Below, piece by piece: positions 42,400-53,935 of a DNA stretch of 64,000 nucleotides. A program made the position numbers and the translations under genes. Under the pieces are notes generated by a model. The model did not search any database and was not told where the DNA came from. It saw only the letters and a program-made list of their open reading frames with translations. Each line of letters begins with the position of its first letter. Within the stretch, counting starts at the first letter, position 1. Location of the stretch: the NCBI RefSeq assembly GCF_001642475.1, contig NW_019173937.1, forward strand, positions 62,001 to 126,000, read 5' to 3'. The DNA comes from Fonsecaea monophora (taxonomy: Eukaryota > Ascomycota > Eurotiomycetes > Chaetothyriales > Herpotrichiellaceae).

Positions 42400-43803
42400 C
42401 CACAGCAATGGCCAGAGCCAGGAAGGCTATTATCGGGATAAACAGATGTTGATAGCCATTCAGGCTTGCGAGCGATCAAGAGCAAAGGCTGAAGTTGGTG
42501 TCCACGTTTGACTCAAGCAGACTTGAATGGTACCCAACGACAAGCTAAGTTTCCACTGAGAAGACAACGCAGGTGGAGAGATGATGGTTGGTTATCTATG
42601 AACAAAGGTTGGAATCAGAACACAAAGCTCGAGGGCGGGAGGACTGCATTGAGTTTGGAAGGAAACGGAGAAGAAAGCAGCGGAGCAGCTGTTGCTGTCA
42701 GCTCTCGCAGGGGCCGGACTGACGGCGCGTAAAACAAGGCTGTAAGGACAAGCGGGTGGAAATAAAAGACAGGCGTGCGATCTCGCCAGCACAGGAGGAC
42801 AACCGATTGCAGTCAGCAGCAAGAGGTGGAGGAGCAGGAGGAAGAAGAAGAAGAAGAGGAGGAGGAGGCAGAAGAAGCAGAGGGAGAATGGCTCATGGGC
42901 GAAAGTCAACTCAGCGCATGTAGACGGTGGTGGTGAGAGGTGGTGATGGATGAATAAACGTCAGATGCAGGAAAAAGTCAGGACAGACAGCAGCTTTTAG
43001 TGGGCGAAGCGGGAACATCCCATGTTCGATTGTTCGATTGTTCGATTGTTTGATTGTTTGTGGTGTGGACTGCGGAGTGATCAGCTCTCGTCGTTGACGG
43101 ATCACGGGTTGCCAGGCTAGCAGCTAGTTAAGCCAATTGAATGCCTCACTCTGGATTGCGCTGCGCCAGATGAAGGGAGGGGTCACTAGGCATCGAGGGC
43201 GGCGAATCATGGGCACGCCACCGACGGTTGGGGGAGATTCCCCTGCAGGCTATCCTGGCAAGCCTAGCTTCCACAGGCTGGCTGGCTCGTTGCGCGTGTG
43301 GCCTCATTTGACCATTGTAACATTATTGAGGAGTGAAGAGAAACAATACACAGGGTGCGGTGCGGTGCGGTCAAGGGCACGCCGCAGACACTTTTGTTGT
43401 CTTCTACCCATACACCTCGCCTAAGGACATCCAAAGACACTGAGATCCACTAAATGACAGTGTAGCCGACAAGGTGAACTGTCACATTGGTCAAACAACT
43501 CGTCGTCGGACGGCGGCATCACCCTCAGATCAGCCTGCGCAATATCAATTACTCCTACTTTTCCGTTCCACCAACCTCGTGCGACTCTCCTGACCGATTT
43601 CTTTTCACCATCTCAACCTTTCCTCACGTCCTTCAACCTGCCAGGGCACTGGAAAGCGCAATTCCTATCATGCAGCCACTTGTCACTGCGCGTCTGGTCG
43701 ATCTCCCGACAACTCCACAACAACTTTTCATCGACCGTTTATTTGGGTAGCCAGGTCATTGCTGCGCTCGCATGCCTGCGTCTTGACGCCTGGTCTTCAC
43801 ATC
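42400..43803. promoter_or_regulatory. Divergent promoter region between SP-RING and Boi/Pob1 genes
   Basis: About 1.4 kb with no gene. It contains a long GAA/GGA purine tract (about 42823-42886), an 8-base tandem repeat (43024-43060), and (GGTGC)3 at about 43354-43371. The part from about 43480 is pyrimidine-rich and probably the Pob1-type gene's leader. Confidence 0.55.
43024..43060. repeat. Tandem repeat, 8-base unit GTTCGATT
   Basis: Three perfect copies of GTTCGATT, then a GTTTGATT copy and a partial GTTTG. The later copies differ by C-to-T changes at the CpG. Seen directly. Confidence 0.9.
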
Positions 43804-46800
43804 ATGTCCACCTCTCTTCAACAGCGCCCGCGGGCCAACCTACAGCCCGGGGACATCCTTGTGGCCATCCGTGCGTTACATCTGCCGCTTCACTGCCATG
43901 TGCAAAGACGCCTCGCTGACGGTCTCGATCTAGATGATTTCGACGCCAGAAGTGCCGATGAGTTGACGCTCCGAAAAACCGATCAGATCGAGTTGGTTGA
44001 GTTGGATGACGGCTTTGGTGATGGCTGGTACCTAGGCAAGCATCTTGGTACAAGGACGACAGGCCTGTTTCCTGGTGGTATGTCGTTTTCCCACACTGGA
44101 CTCTTAGTTCATTCTTCTTAAGTGATTGACATGTGCTCAGTCTATACCGCTAAGCTTCCCCCCAACTTCGCGCCTGTGGGTGCTCCAGCCGTCAAAGGCC
44201 CTCAAATCCTTGCGAAACCATCAATCGAGTCCACGAGCGAGCCACTCAAACACGCAAACTCAACCACCGACACCTCCAGTCACCGTAGCCTCTCCTCGTC
44301 CCCAACCCCACAGTCTACTCTACCGCTACGAAGCTCTATACCCGCTTCTCCCACCCAATATATTCATCGGAGCATCAGTCAGGCACTGTCAGGCAGAGCA
44401 AGTGGAGAGGACAGTCCAGTTATGAATGAAACATTAAGCGTTATAAATGAACACATTACGGACCTGAGCACGCCGCGTCAGAGTCTGTCGCCGCCACTGG
44501 CTTTGATGGAGGATTCGGAGAGCGAATACAGCAGTCACCTCGACCGAGCCTCCTATATCGCCGGCCCTGAAACCGATAGCGAGGACAATGCGCGCCCAAC
44601 GGAAGCTGACGTCAAGCAATGGGATGCGAAAGAGACGGCTGAGTACCTGAGAAGCCTTGGTGTTGACCCAAAGCACTGTGATATATTCGAAGAGCAGGAG
44701 ATAACTGGCGATGTCTTGTTGGAGATGGACCAGTCCTTTATTCATATGAAGGAATTCGACTTTGGCCTGATGGGCCGGCGTTTGAAGACCTGGCACAAGA
44801 TCAGAGACTTTCAGAATCAGGTCCGCAATGGCACAGCGTCGCGAAAAAGCAGCCTAAAGCCGAATGGGTCCAACGAGGATGTCACACGAATTCAAGCACG
44901 AGGCACCACCATATTGCCACGAATACCAAGTCTGCTGGAAGAACCGGGACTATCTATCCGCCAGTCACAGCACACTCACTCGTATGGCATACCTAACTCA
45001 CCGCCGTCTTCCGAACAACCCATGTCTCCGTCTTCTTTTACCCGGTCCCAGCTTGGACGGAGCACACCCCCGTCTCCTTGGAGAGCTTCGATGGCTACTG
45101 ACTCTCCATCACGGCGGTCGGCCTCTTCAATACGAGAACTGAATCAGTCTCGTCGCCATTCCTCGATAGATTTCGCCAAAGCAGGAGTTCCGGAGACTGC
45201 CACGCCAGCTGCCGCCAGTCTATCCCCTCCACATAAGAAGAATGCATCTTTCGATAAAGATTGGTCCATGAGCAACGCAACCACTGCCAACACCGACGGT
45301 AGTACTCCTTCGCTCAGGCTTCATATCGGCAATCCACCGATAAGCGTGGATTTGGACGCAGATGTTGGGTTCAGCAGCGAGCTCTCTACCATCGATCTCG
45401 ACCGGGGCTACTTCAGTGGGAATGAGGTCGATAACAGGAAAGCGAAGAACCTCCTCAAGAAGCGAGGAGGTATTGAAAGCGTGGGCCATTCCCGCCAATC
45501 GAGCGTACTTGATGACTCGTCCAAGGATGCTCTCGGCGTAAAACGACATTCGCGACTCAGCAGCCTTGATTCCTTCAGGGCCACCTCCTCGCTCTCCTCG
45601 GCCGCAAAAGCATATCACAGCAGATCATATAAAGGTCGGTTCCGTTCTGCGAGTGCGAGGAATCCGTCCACGCAGCGCTCTCCAATCGCACAGTCACCCA
45701 CGGTGACAAATTTGGAGGATGGTGGTCTCTCGGCTCTATCGTCCCCCAAGCCTGTTAGTGGGACGGCGTCTCCTGCTACTGGAACAGCGGCAGCTCCCTG
45801 GGCATCATCAACAAAGGCGCGAAGACTGTTGGGTATCCGAGCAGCATCCGAGGCTGTTACTGGAAATGAAAAGGAAGCCGCCAGTTCTTCAAACATTACG
45901 TCCGAGGCATTGAGAGAGAGTCCTACCGCGTCACCTTCTGGCTCACAAACTCCATCCGCGACATCACGTAGCTTCGAAATGGACAACACAGACACTTCTT
46001 CAAAAGGAACAGCTGAACAACTGGGCCCCTTATTGCATACGAAGACCCCCCTGCGTACCAATCCAAAGACCAAGCGACAAACGAGCGCCTACACGAGAGG
46101 TCTGCTACAAATATCCCCTGCGGAAGCACGGAAGCATTGTGATCATTACGGTTGGATGAAGAAAAGATCCAGCGGCATTGTATCCCAGTGGAAACCCAGA
46201 CTGTTCATCCTACGAGGCCGGCGGCTGTCGTATTACTACTCAGAGAATGATACAGAGGAAAAAGGGATCATCGATATTTCGGGACACAAGGTCCTTGTGA
46301 CTACTGCTGATCCCATTACCTCACTTCAAGCTACCATAACGGGAACGAAGCCCACACCTTCCATCAGTGCCCCCGGGTCATCGACAGAGACCTCGCCGAA
46401 TGTGACGGGAAACTCGAGCGGAAGCTCCCCCTTCTATTTCAAGCTTGTCCCTCCCAAGGCGGGAGCTTCAAGAGCGGTACAATTCACAAAGCCTACTATT
46501 CATGTTTTCCAGGTTGATAACATTACTGCGGGACGGAAATGGATGGCTGAAATTCTGAAGGCCACCATCGAACATGACTTAGCAAACTTTGAGACTACAA
46601 ATCGGCAAAAGACCATAAGCTTGGCCAAAGCCCGGGCAAGAAAGGAACGGCCCCCAGCGCTGAAAGGCACAGAAGACATAGTCGAGTTGGCAGAGAGACC
46701 GACCCCGCAGGAAGAGAAGGGTGAGCAAGAAAGTGGCCTGAATATCCAAGGACTGGATTTCAACGCGTCGGACATGAATCTCCAGATAGGCACAGGCCTC

Positions 46801-46857
46801 ACGAGTGGAACAACAGCACGTCCCGAGGATGATGCAGAACGGGAAATAAAGACATGA
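43804..46857 (+). CDS. pob1: SH3-SAM-PH polarity scaffold (Boi1/Boi2/Pob1 homologue)
   Basis: A cortical scaffold linking Cdc42/formin and exocyst at growth sites; fission yeast Pob1 and budding yeast Boi1/2 share the domain order. Exon 1 is 43804-44077 and exon 2 is 44141-46857, with a 63-base intron (donor GTATGT, acceptor CTCAG), giving 996 aa. Domains: SH3 at about residues 10-100, ending TTGLFPGVYTAKLPPNF only when the intron is removed; SAM at about 249-318 (VKQWDAKETAEYLRSLGVD; LKTWHKIRDFQNQV); PH at about 757-908 (HYGWMKKRSSGIVSQWKPR; LFILRGRRLSYYYSEND; HVFQVDNITAGRKWMAEILK). Ser/Pro-rich linkers, probably phosphorylated, separate them. A Thr/Ser-rich insert lies inside the PH domain. 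Confidence 0.93.
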
Positions 46858-47256
46858 TGACACACGAGAAGGATTTATTTATCTTACCCTGCATATAATA
46901 TATTTCTCCTGGAATACGGAATGTCTGTTTGTCTGCACTCTAGGCTGTGAATGAAGCAATCGCACTACCTTGGTAGCTCTTATGCAAAATAAAGAGCAGT
47001 CAGTGGTCAGCCTGATATGTGCAAGGCTGACCAACCAGGTGTCGTACATTGCGGGTGGGTGGCGGGAGCCGCGTTGCGTTGCGAGCTGCGCTTTACAACC
47101 GCGTTTCCAACTCCTCAAGTCGCGCTTGAGGGTAGAGAGACTCTCTCTTTCTCTCTTTCTTTCACGCGCGACAACAAAGTCAAGCTTCTTGGGATTTCTC
47201 TGTTCTGTATTTGTGTTTTGGTTCTGCTCTTCAGGTCTTGTTTCCATTTGGCTTCG
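46858..47256. other. Spacer between Boi/Pob1 and TED1 genes
   Basis: A tandem interval of 399 bases. The frame upstream of the TED1 start stays open and could add about 80 residues, but it is low-complexity and includes a TCTCTCTTTCTCTC tract, so I treat it as promoter and leader. Confidence 0.5.
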
Positions 47257-48906
47257 ATGTACATATATGGACTTGCAGACAAGTTGCTGCGCCTTCTGAC
47301 CCCAATTGCCATCTGCTTGACCACCTATCTCTACCTCTATCCGATTTTCCACGGTTGTGCTTTTCCGTCGAGAGATCTCTCCTCTGTCACCGCGCTCACT
47401 GAGACCCTCAACCAACATTGGTCACCTTGGCCCGACCTCGACGCGCACTCCGACCATCCACATATCCCTTTCCGACTGCTGGCTCTCGCTGATCCGCAGC
47501 TTGAAGGGGACAGCTCCCTTCCCAGGCCCGAGGATGGGTTGTTGCCTAGGCTAAGGCAGCATTGGGCGCAACTATCAACTGAAGAACCACAATATTGGCT
47601 GTCCTCTGCGTATGAGATTGTGCAGGAAGTCGTTTTCAAGAACCTGCCTGAAGCACTGCAAACCCTCCGAAAACGACTTGATCTATTTGGAAACGACTAC
47701 TATTTGGGGCACATATATAGAACACTTCATTGGTGGACAAAGCCTACCCACGTTGCCGTGCTTGGAGACCTCATCGGTAGCCAATGGGTCACGGATGAAG
47801 AATTCGCGTGGAGAGGGTGGAGGTTTTGGAATAGAGTCTTTGCTGGTGCTCGTAAGGTGGAAGAAGACGTCACGAGCCTGTACAATCAAGAGCAAGGAGC
47901 CATTTTCGAGATGGATGATGCCGATTGGAAGCACCGAATCATCAATATCGCTGGCAATCACGACATTGGATATGCCGGGGATGTTTCTCGACAGAGGATG
48001 GATCGGTTTGAAAAGGTCTTTGGGAGGGCCAATTGGGACGTCAGGTTCCGATATCCCCATCGAAGCAGCCCGAATACTTCGATCGAGACCGAAACCCAGC
48101 CATCGTTGCACCTGATTGTCTTGAACAGCCTCGTGCTAGACTCCCCTGCGCTATCAGAGGAAGTTCAGGCCGAAACTTTTGGGTATCTGAACGATCTGAT
48201 CTCTCATCGTCTGCGCCCTGTTGAAGATAGCTCGTCTTTCACACTTCTGCTCACACACCTACCACTTCACAAGAAAGAAGGAGTCTGCGTCGATCCCCCC
48301 TTTTTTGACTATTGGGGTGATGACGATGGCGGCGGAGTCTATAAACCCCATGGAGTGAGAGAACAGAATCACTTGAGCGAACAGACGAGTCACAGGGGTA
48401 CTTTGCAGGCGTTGTTCGGCATGAGCGGCGATATCGGAGTGCCAGCTCAAGGCAAAGGTCGCAAGGGTCTCATTCTGACTGGCCACGACCACGAGGGCTG
48501 TGATGTCTGGCATTTCATCCCCTCTGGATCGACCATGGCCACATCAGCAGATGGCACTGGAGAAAATCAGCAAACCTCGTGGGACAGCTGCAAATGGCGG
48601 GACGCAAATCACCGCAATGCACATACAGGAATTCGAGAAATCACACTCCGCAGCATGATGGGGGATTACGGGGGCAATGCAGGACTTCTCAGTGCTTGGT
48701 TCGAAGACGATGTTGGTGAATGGAGGTACCGCATTCAAACGTGCGGTCTGAACATCAAGCTCTGGTGGGCCGTCCATGTTGTTGACTTGGTGGTTTTGTG
48801 CCTTTTTGGTGTTGGCCTTTGCCATCGTTTACAACGTATTGTCAGGACACCTTCAGCAGAAAGACCAGTTGTCTCGGAATCAAAGTCCGAAAATCCATTC
48901 CGATGA
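47257..48906 (+). CDS. TED1: Ted1/Cdc1-type ER metallophosphoesterase (PGAP5/MPPE1 family)
   Basis: An ER membrane calcineurin-like phosphoesterase that trims ethanolamine phosphate from GPI-anchor glycans so GPI proteins can leave the ER. Single exon, 549 aa from MYIYGLADKLLRLL; an upstream in-frame ATG at 47017 would give 629 aa. A signal-anchor helix at about 11-30 (TPIAICLTTYLYLYPIF) and a C-terminal helix at about 502-525 (WWAVHVVDLVVLCLFGVGL) flank the catalytic part. Metal motifs: LALADPQLEG (about 75; ADPQ in place of DxH, as in Cdc1/Ted1), AVLGDLIGSQW (about 166), AGNHDIGY (about 231), THLPLH (about 334) and TGHDHEGCD (about 407). All expected ligands seem present. It sits downstream of the Boi/Pob1 gene, same strand. 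Confidence 0.92.
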   Translation: MYIYGLADKLLRLLTPIAICLTTYLYLYPIFHGCAFPSRDLSSVTALTETLNQHWSPWPDLDAHSDHPHIPFRLLALADPQLEGDSSLPRPEDGLLPRLRQHWAQLSTEEPQYWLSSAYEIVQEVVFKNLPEALQTLRKRLDLFGNDYYLGHIYRTLHWWTKPTHVAVLGDLIGSQWVTDEEFAWRGWRFWNRVFAGARKVEEDVTSLYNQEQGAIFEMDDADWKHRIINIAGNHDIGYAGDVSRQRMDRFEKVFGRANWDVRFRYPHRSSPNTSIETETQPSLHLIVLNSLVLDSPALSEEVQAETFGYLNDLISHRLRPVEDSSSFTLLLTHLPLHKKEGVCVDPPFFDYWGDDDGGGVYKPHGVREQNHLSEQTSHRGTLQALFGMSGDIGVPAQGKGRKGLILTGHDHEGCDVWHFIPSGSTMATSADGTGENQQTSWDSCKWRDANHRNAHTGIREITLRSMMGDYGGNAGLLSAWFEDDVGEWRYRIQTCGLNIKLWWAVHVVDLVVLCLFGVGLCHRLQRIVRTPSAERPVVSESKSENPFR

Positions 48907-49884
48907 ACTGACATTGCGCTGCTTTGTACTCGGCAACCTCTCTGTTCCCGGAGTCACAGAGAACGAGTGATCTCTTTGGCAAATCTGTATGCTTCAACCA
49001 CAAGAGCTAGTGCCATATCGCAGGATCGCTGGCCGAAGAGAACCAAAGCTTTCTCATCAAATTGGAAGAGGCATATCGAATATAACCTCCTCTTCCCGGT
49101 TCTACAGGACTTGGTCGTCCACAATGACAAGTCGTCGAGGAATATTCAAGTGGACAATCCCCTACTATGGATGGAGAGGTAGATGGCGTGGACGTGAATA
49201 CCTCCCGGCATCGTCAATCCTGGTATTCGGCGGAGATTCTCATGCACAGACAGACTAGTCTCAACCAGCGCACGAACTCATCTGAACTTCCCGAGGCACG
49301 TGTATATACATCACGTCGGAATATATTCGCTGTCAACAGAGCTGACTGTTTTCATGTCTGAAGCCTGGTGGAATTCGATTTCCTGCAATGGCTATCAATA
49401 AGGCGATCACTTCCAATTTTCCTAAGGAGGCCAAATCGGCCACAGTCCCTCGGTGGTGTGGGAAACAATATGAATAGGATCATTTGAGCTGGAAGTGCCA
49501 TATCACCAAGAGCCACAGATGGACAGGACGATTGGGGGAGCACGAATTGAGTTCGGGACAACAAGAGTTTTACAAGAATGAACGAAGCATTTGGTCTCGT
49601 CCACACTTTGTCAACACTCTCAAGGTCGTCAACGGGCTCAATGGTCGTGTCCAGCAACCTATCGAACAGCAAGCGCAGTGATACAGAGATACTTGAGTGA
49701 GAAATGTTTGAGGTATAAATTCACACCACTTGTCAGCATGGTGACACCCTGTTGAATCTACACTGATGGTCTGTGAATAGACCTGATCGAATTATCTCCT
49801 TATAGATACCTCGTCCACACACACTTCTTCCCTTCCCTTCGTTATCTATCCTTCACCACTGAAATTGAGCTGAGACTGAGCAAG
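48907..49884. other. Gene-free spacer
   Basis: A tandem interval of about 1 kb. No family recognised. The stretch 49800-49884 is CTTCCC-rich and ends with a good ATG context (GCAAGATGG) at 49885. Confidence 0.5.
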
Positions 49885-52081
49885 ATGGTGTTCTTGATTG
49901 TTTTCGAAACTGCACTTCCTCGCCCACTCTCCTTCCAATGGGGTCATGATATCTATGAGGCCTGTCCAGTTTGTGTCCGTGCTCACGAGCTCAGAACCTG
50001 CGATGGCGAGACCAAAGTCACCTTTGAGATTTGTCAGAAGCACAAAGACATGTAAGTTCAAAGTGTCTTTGGAGTGGAGGTGCATGATGGCTGAGATTCC
50101 CCCTCGTCCATGCGCTTATCATTCTGTCTTTGTGCTTGTTTCCTCGGCAATGTTTGAGTTGGTCACTTATGACGGTGAGACTGACACCAGGATCGTCTTG
50201 ACGGGACTCAGAGCATGGCATTTACCTACTCAGTCCTGCTACTGATGAGCCTGTGGCCGTCATCCCATGGTGAACGTGGATTATGGTTAAGATCGGCATG
50301 CATCTCTGTGAAGCCCATTGAGACGCCTTACAAGATCGACTGTTCAATCCCTTGGCTTTGAAGCCATAGACACAACTTCTAGCTGTCTCGCGCTCTTGTG
50401 AAGCTCGATACCCATGATCTGTCCCTCCCTTTCCTTGCAATGCATACAAGAGTCAATTAAGAGAGAGAGAGTGTGTGTGTGTGAGAGAGAGAGAGGAGCT
50501 AATCTTTGTGGTTGCGAGTCCAGAACCGAATCCACCGCATTAGATGAAGCCGTTCTGAAAGAGCTCCGTACATTGGTCCACCCGTTGTACTCGCCTGTGC
50601 CGACGTTCCCCACAGTCACGAGCACAATTACATTCAAGTCAAGAGAAGACCTGCGCAAGGAGGTCAAGGTAACCACGGTGACCGAGAACACTACAGTTAC
50701 CCAGCGAACTCCCACAAAGAAAGGGCATACCACAGAGGCTGGCAGGATGCATCACATTCCGGGCGAAAGTGCTTCGGGCAGGGTACGTGAGTTGGGTCTG
50801 CCGCAGCCCAAAATCACATATGCCCACGGCGGCGGGTGTATCTACTCGGACGAACCGGACCTGGTGTTCAAGCCGAGGACGGCGGTGGTCGAGACGGACC
50901 AGCACGCGCGAGAGAGGCTGAGGAACATCGCCGCTCTGCTGGACAGCGGCATCAGTTGCAACCTAGGGCCCGAGCTCGACATCGACCCGGACGCGGACAT
51001 GCATGCTCTGTTGGGCGAGGATACTGTTCTAGATCTGGGCAGGTACCAATCTACTTCCACTTTGCCGCCCAGCGACTTCACCGACAGCCAGCCTACTACT
51101 CCGGCGGCTCTTGTGCGACGCATGATCAATGTCGCTGCCCACGATGAGGCCCGCGCCATCCTCTCCGCCGAGAAGGAGCGCTTGGAGGAATATCTCGCCA
51201 CCAGCTCCTTAGCCAAGGCGCTGTACTTCAAGCGATGCAATGGGCAGTGGGTCAATGCCGTGGGCGATGTGCTTGTGGTCGATGGTAGTGACAAGGGCAA
51301 CGGTCACAACCACAGCTCAGGAGGTGAGGAGCCTGGAAACAGCAGAGGACAAGACCTCGCGGGCGACGAGGCAAGGGGTTGTGGCCAGGTGAAGGGGAAG
51401 AAAGAAAAGGAGAAAGAGGGCGCAGTAGTGTCCAAGGATGGCCAGCTCCGAGGTACTCATGATACTGACCCTGTCTTGCCTGTCCTGCCCCAAGGTCCCC
51501 TCGCCGTGGAAGTCCTCGAGACAACCTCATCGCCGCTAGCCATGACTTTTACGCCGAGCATGACACCCGGCAGCAGCACAGCAACCGCAAGCGTTTCCTC
51601 CCGATCCCACGGGAGTCCTGGTTCATCCTCACGCAGCAGCGGTGGCAGCGACAGCGACACCGGTGACGACGGCGACATCGGTCCGTTGAAAGCTACAGCC
51701 TGTGCCACGACCACGACCGAAAGGGACGAAGAACCCGGGACTACCGACCCAGCCACGTCGTCTGGATATGGCTATGGCTATGGCGTCCCCTTCGGCCGCC
51801 AGCGCGATGATACCACCACGCCGAATCCCATTCTCCCAAGCGCCCGCGCCTTGCTTTCGTCTTGTTCGTCGCCTCGTATACACTCATCCTCATCCTCCGC
51901 TTTCGCTGGGATTCAGACCGATTTGCCCCATCCTCACGACACCCCGTCCACCCCATCGTTCGGATACGACATGCTCCAGAGTCGCGAACAGCTCGTCCGC
52001 GCCGGCCAATGCACCGACGAGGACCTCTGCATGACCTGCTGGGGGTATAACCGCTTATTCAAGGGCGGGCACACAGCCTGA
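49885..52081 (+). CDS. Unnamed protein, probable two-exon gene with small Cys-rich first exon
   Basis: No recognised family. Proposed exon 1 is 49885-50051: MVFLIVFETALPRPLSFQ, then YEACPVCVRAHELRTC, then FEICQKHKD, with regular Cys/His spacing. It ends at a strong donor GTAAGT that overlaps the stop of the unspliced 56-codon frame. Proposed exon 2 is 50524-52081, after acceptor GTCCAG; the phases match, giving 574 aa. The 472-base intron is long for this window. Without splicing, the main frame starts at ATG 50414 and would translate a GA/GT microsatellite, which looks unnatural. Exon 2 is partly ordered (DEAVLKELRTLVHPLYSP; ERLEEYLATSSLAKALYFK), then Ser/Gly-rich, ending in a short Cys-containing motif (CTDEDLCMTCWGYNRLF). 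Exon 2 coding is likely; the joining is inferred. Confidence 0.6.
50461..50496. repeat. Compound (GA)n(GT)n(GA)n microsatellite
   Basis: A dinucleotide tract lying inside the proposed intron of the unnamed gene, or in its coding start if unspliced. Seen directly. Confidence 0.9.
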
Positions 52082-52978
52082 GGCGGGAATACATAAGGAA
52101 GTAGCTCGCATAGCTTGCATAGCTTGCATAGCTTGCTGGGCTCAAACACAAAGTCGCCGAAAAGGCGATGTACGGCGCGGGACAGAGTGCAGCTGAGGGA
52201 GGAAGACCTTGGGGGTTGAGTGATGATGGTGGTGGTGGTGGTGATGGTGATGCTTCCGAGACGAAGACGGAGTGGACGCGTGGAAGAGTAAAAAGAAAGG
52301 GGGAAAACAGTACGAGTCACAAGTCACAGACACCGTGAACCATCGATCCAATGGAAGTTGCTGCAGAGAGCGTATTTCTCAGTTGGGGGCTTCTGGATTT
52401 CCATAGTTTTTTTGGGGCTGCATTCACTTTCGAAGGCTCTGGCTCGACACTTTGTCACTATCTATATCAGCCAATCTAATATCATCGATCGCACAGAATT
52501 TTGCTCAGCTACGGATTCTTTTACAGTTAATCGGCGTGAACCGCGACAATGCCAGTGACGATCTTGCCCAAGACCATCACCTCGTACCAAAATCAGATAC
52601 TGCAGCTAGACAACTAGAACAAGCAGACAATATCGAACCAGTGAGAACGAAACCCACAATGTTACGCATATGGAGAAACAATGATCCGATCACATATTGT
52701 TATTCTTCTCCTGTGTCCTTGGGTCTAAAAAAAGTACCTAAAGCACCTACTCTTCCATCGCAGGATTGTTGGTAGTCGCACAGCCGCCGCAGATTCTCTT
52801 GTCTGCCATATTCCATCTGCAAAAAGGCCGTCGGTGATAAAGGGATGGTGATATCAGTGGGAGGATGATAAGTGGGAAAGATTGTAGCAAGTGATGCTGC
52901 CGCCCAGCCTTTCCTTGTTGTCTGCTCGCGGGATATCTTTGCCAACGGACATCATGGCCAGGTAATGCCATGTTCCCT
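52082..52978. other. Convergent spacer with two tandem repeats
   Basis: A 3'-to-3' interval between the unnamed gene and 14-3-3. It holds a 9-base tandem repeat (AGCTTGCAT, 52103-52136) and a GGT/GAT trinucleotide tract (52222-52252). No gene seen. Confidence 0.55.
52103..52136. repeat. Tandem repeat, 9-base unit AGCTTGCAT
   Basis: Nearly four copies (the first reads AGCTCGCAT), starting 22 bases after the stop codon of the upstream gene. Seen directly. Confidence 0.9.
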
Positions 52979-53935
52979 CTATTCAGCCTTCTCTGCACTT
53001 GCCTCCGCTGCAGGTGCCGCCTCGGACTCCTTGGGGGCTTCGCTTGACTGAGCAGCTGGTGCCTCCTGAGGCTCGGCCTCGGAAGAGGTCCAGAGAGTCT
53101 AAACCCGTGTTAGTGGGGAAAAGGTACGGTTTCGGGTGTACTAATGACTCACCAAGTTGTCTCTCAACAGTTGCATGATCAACGTGGAGTCCTTGTAGCT
53201 CTCTTCGCTCAGGGTGTCGAGTTCAGCGATAGCATCGTCGAATGCCTGCTTGGCGAGGTGGCAGGCTTGGTCGGGGGAGTTCAAGATCTCGTAGTAGAAG
53301 ACAGAGAAGTTCAGGGCAAGACCCAGTCGGATGGGGTGAGTGGGCGCAAGGTCAGTCTGGGCGACTTCGGTAGCAGCCTTGTAGGCCTCGAGAGACTTGT
53401 CCGCAGATTCCTTTCGCTTTTCGGCAGTAGCGAATTCAGCAAGGTAACGGTGGTAGTCGCCCTTCCTATTCAACAGGTCAGACTTGCTACAGCCAATAGG
53501 GAAACGTCGGCTTACATCTTGTGATAGAATACCTTGGATTCACCGGTTTGAGCAGATGGAATCAGGTGCTTGTCGAGGACATCAAGGATATCTTCACAGA
53601 TCTTGGAGAGTTCCTTCTCGATGTTTTGGCGGTATTCCTTGATCAGTTTGACCTGGGCTTCGTTGCCTTTCGATTCCTCCTTTTGTTCAATGGAGGTCAC
53701 GATTCTCCAAGAAGCACGCCGAGCACCAATGACGTTCTTGTAGGCAACGGATAGGAGATTTCGCTCCTCGACGGAGAGCTCTTGGTCTGCAGAGGCAACG
53801 ACCTTCATGTTCTCAACCATCTCTGCTCCAGGCATTAGCTGAGGACAGACTAGAGTGGGGAAGGATAACATTACCCTCATATCGCTCCGCTTGCTCCGCA
53901 AGCTTTGCTAAGTAGACTGACTCCTCTACACCCAT
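52979..53935 (-). CDS. BMH1: 14-3-3 phosphoserine-binding protein
   Basis: A cytosolic dimeric adaptor that binds phosphorylated clients in signalling, polarity and nitrogen/carbon control. Four exons: 53875-53935, 53516-53822, 53153-53465 and 52979-53098. The three introns are 52, 50 and 54 bases, all GT-AG, and all phases match, giving 266 aa. The start is [20 protein letters not shown], and splicing gives [20 protein letters not shown]. Family signatures are [20 protein letters not shown] (with the first phosphate-binding Arg), [16 protein letters not shown] across the intron 2 junction (with the second Arg and Tyr), and [20 protein letters not shown] and [15 protein letters not shown]. 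The last exon gives the usual acidic Ala/Glu-rich tail. Identification is certain; A. nidulans calls its homologue artA. Confidence 0.97.
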
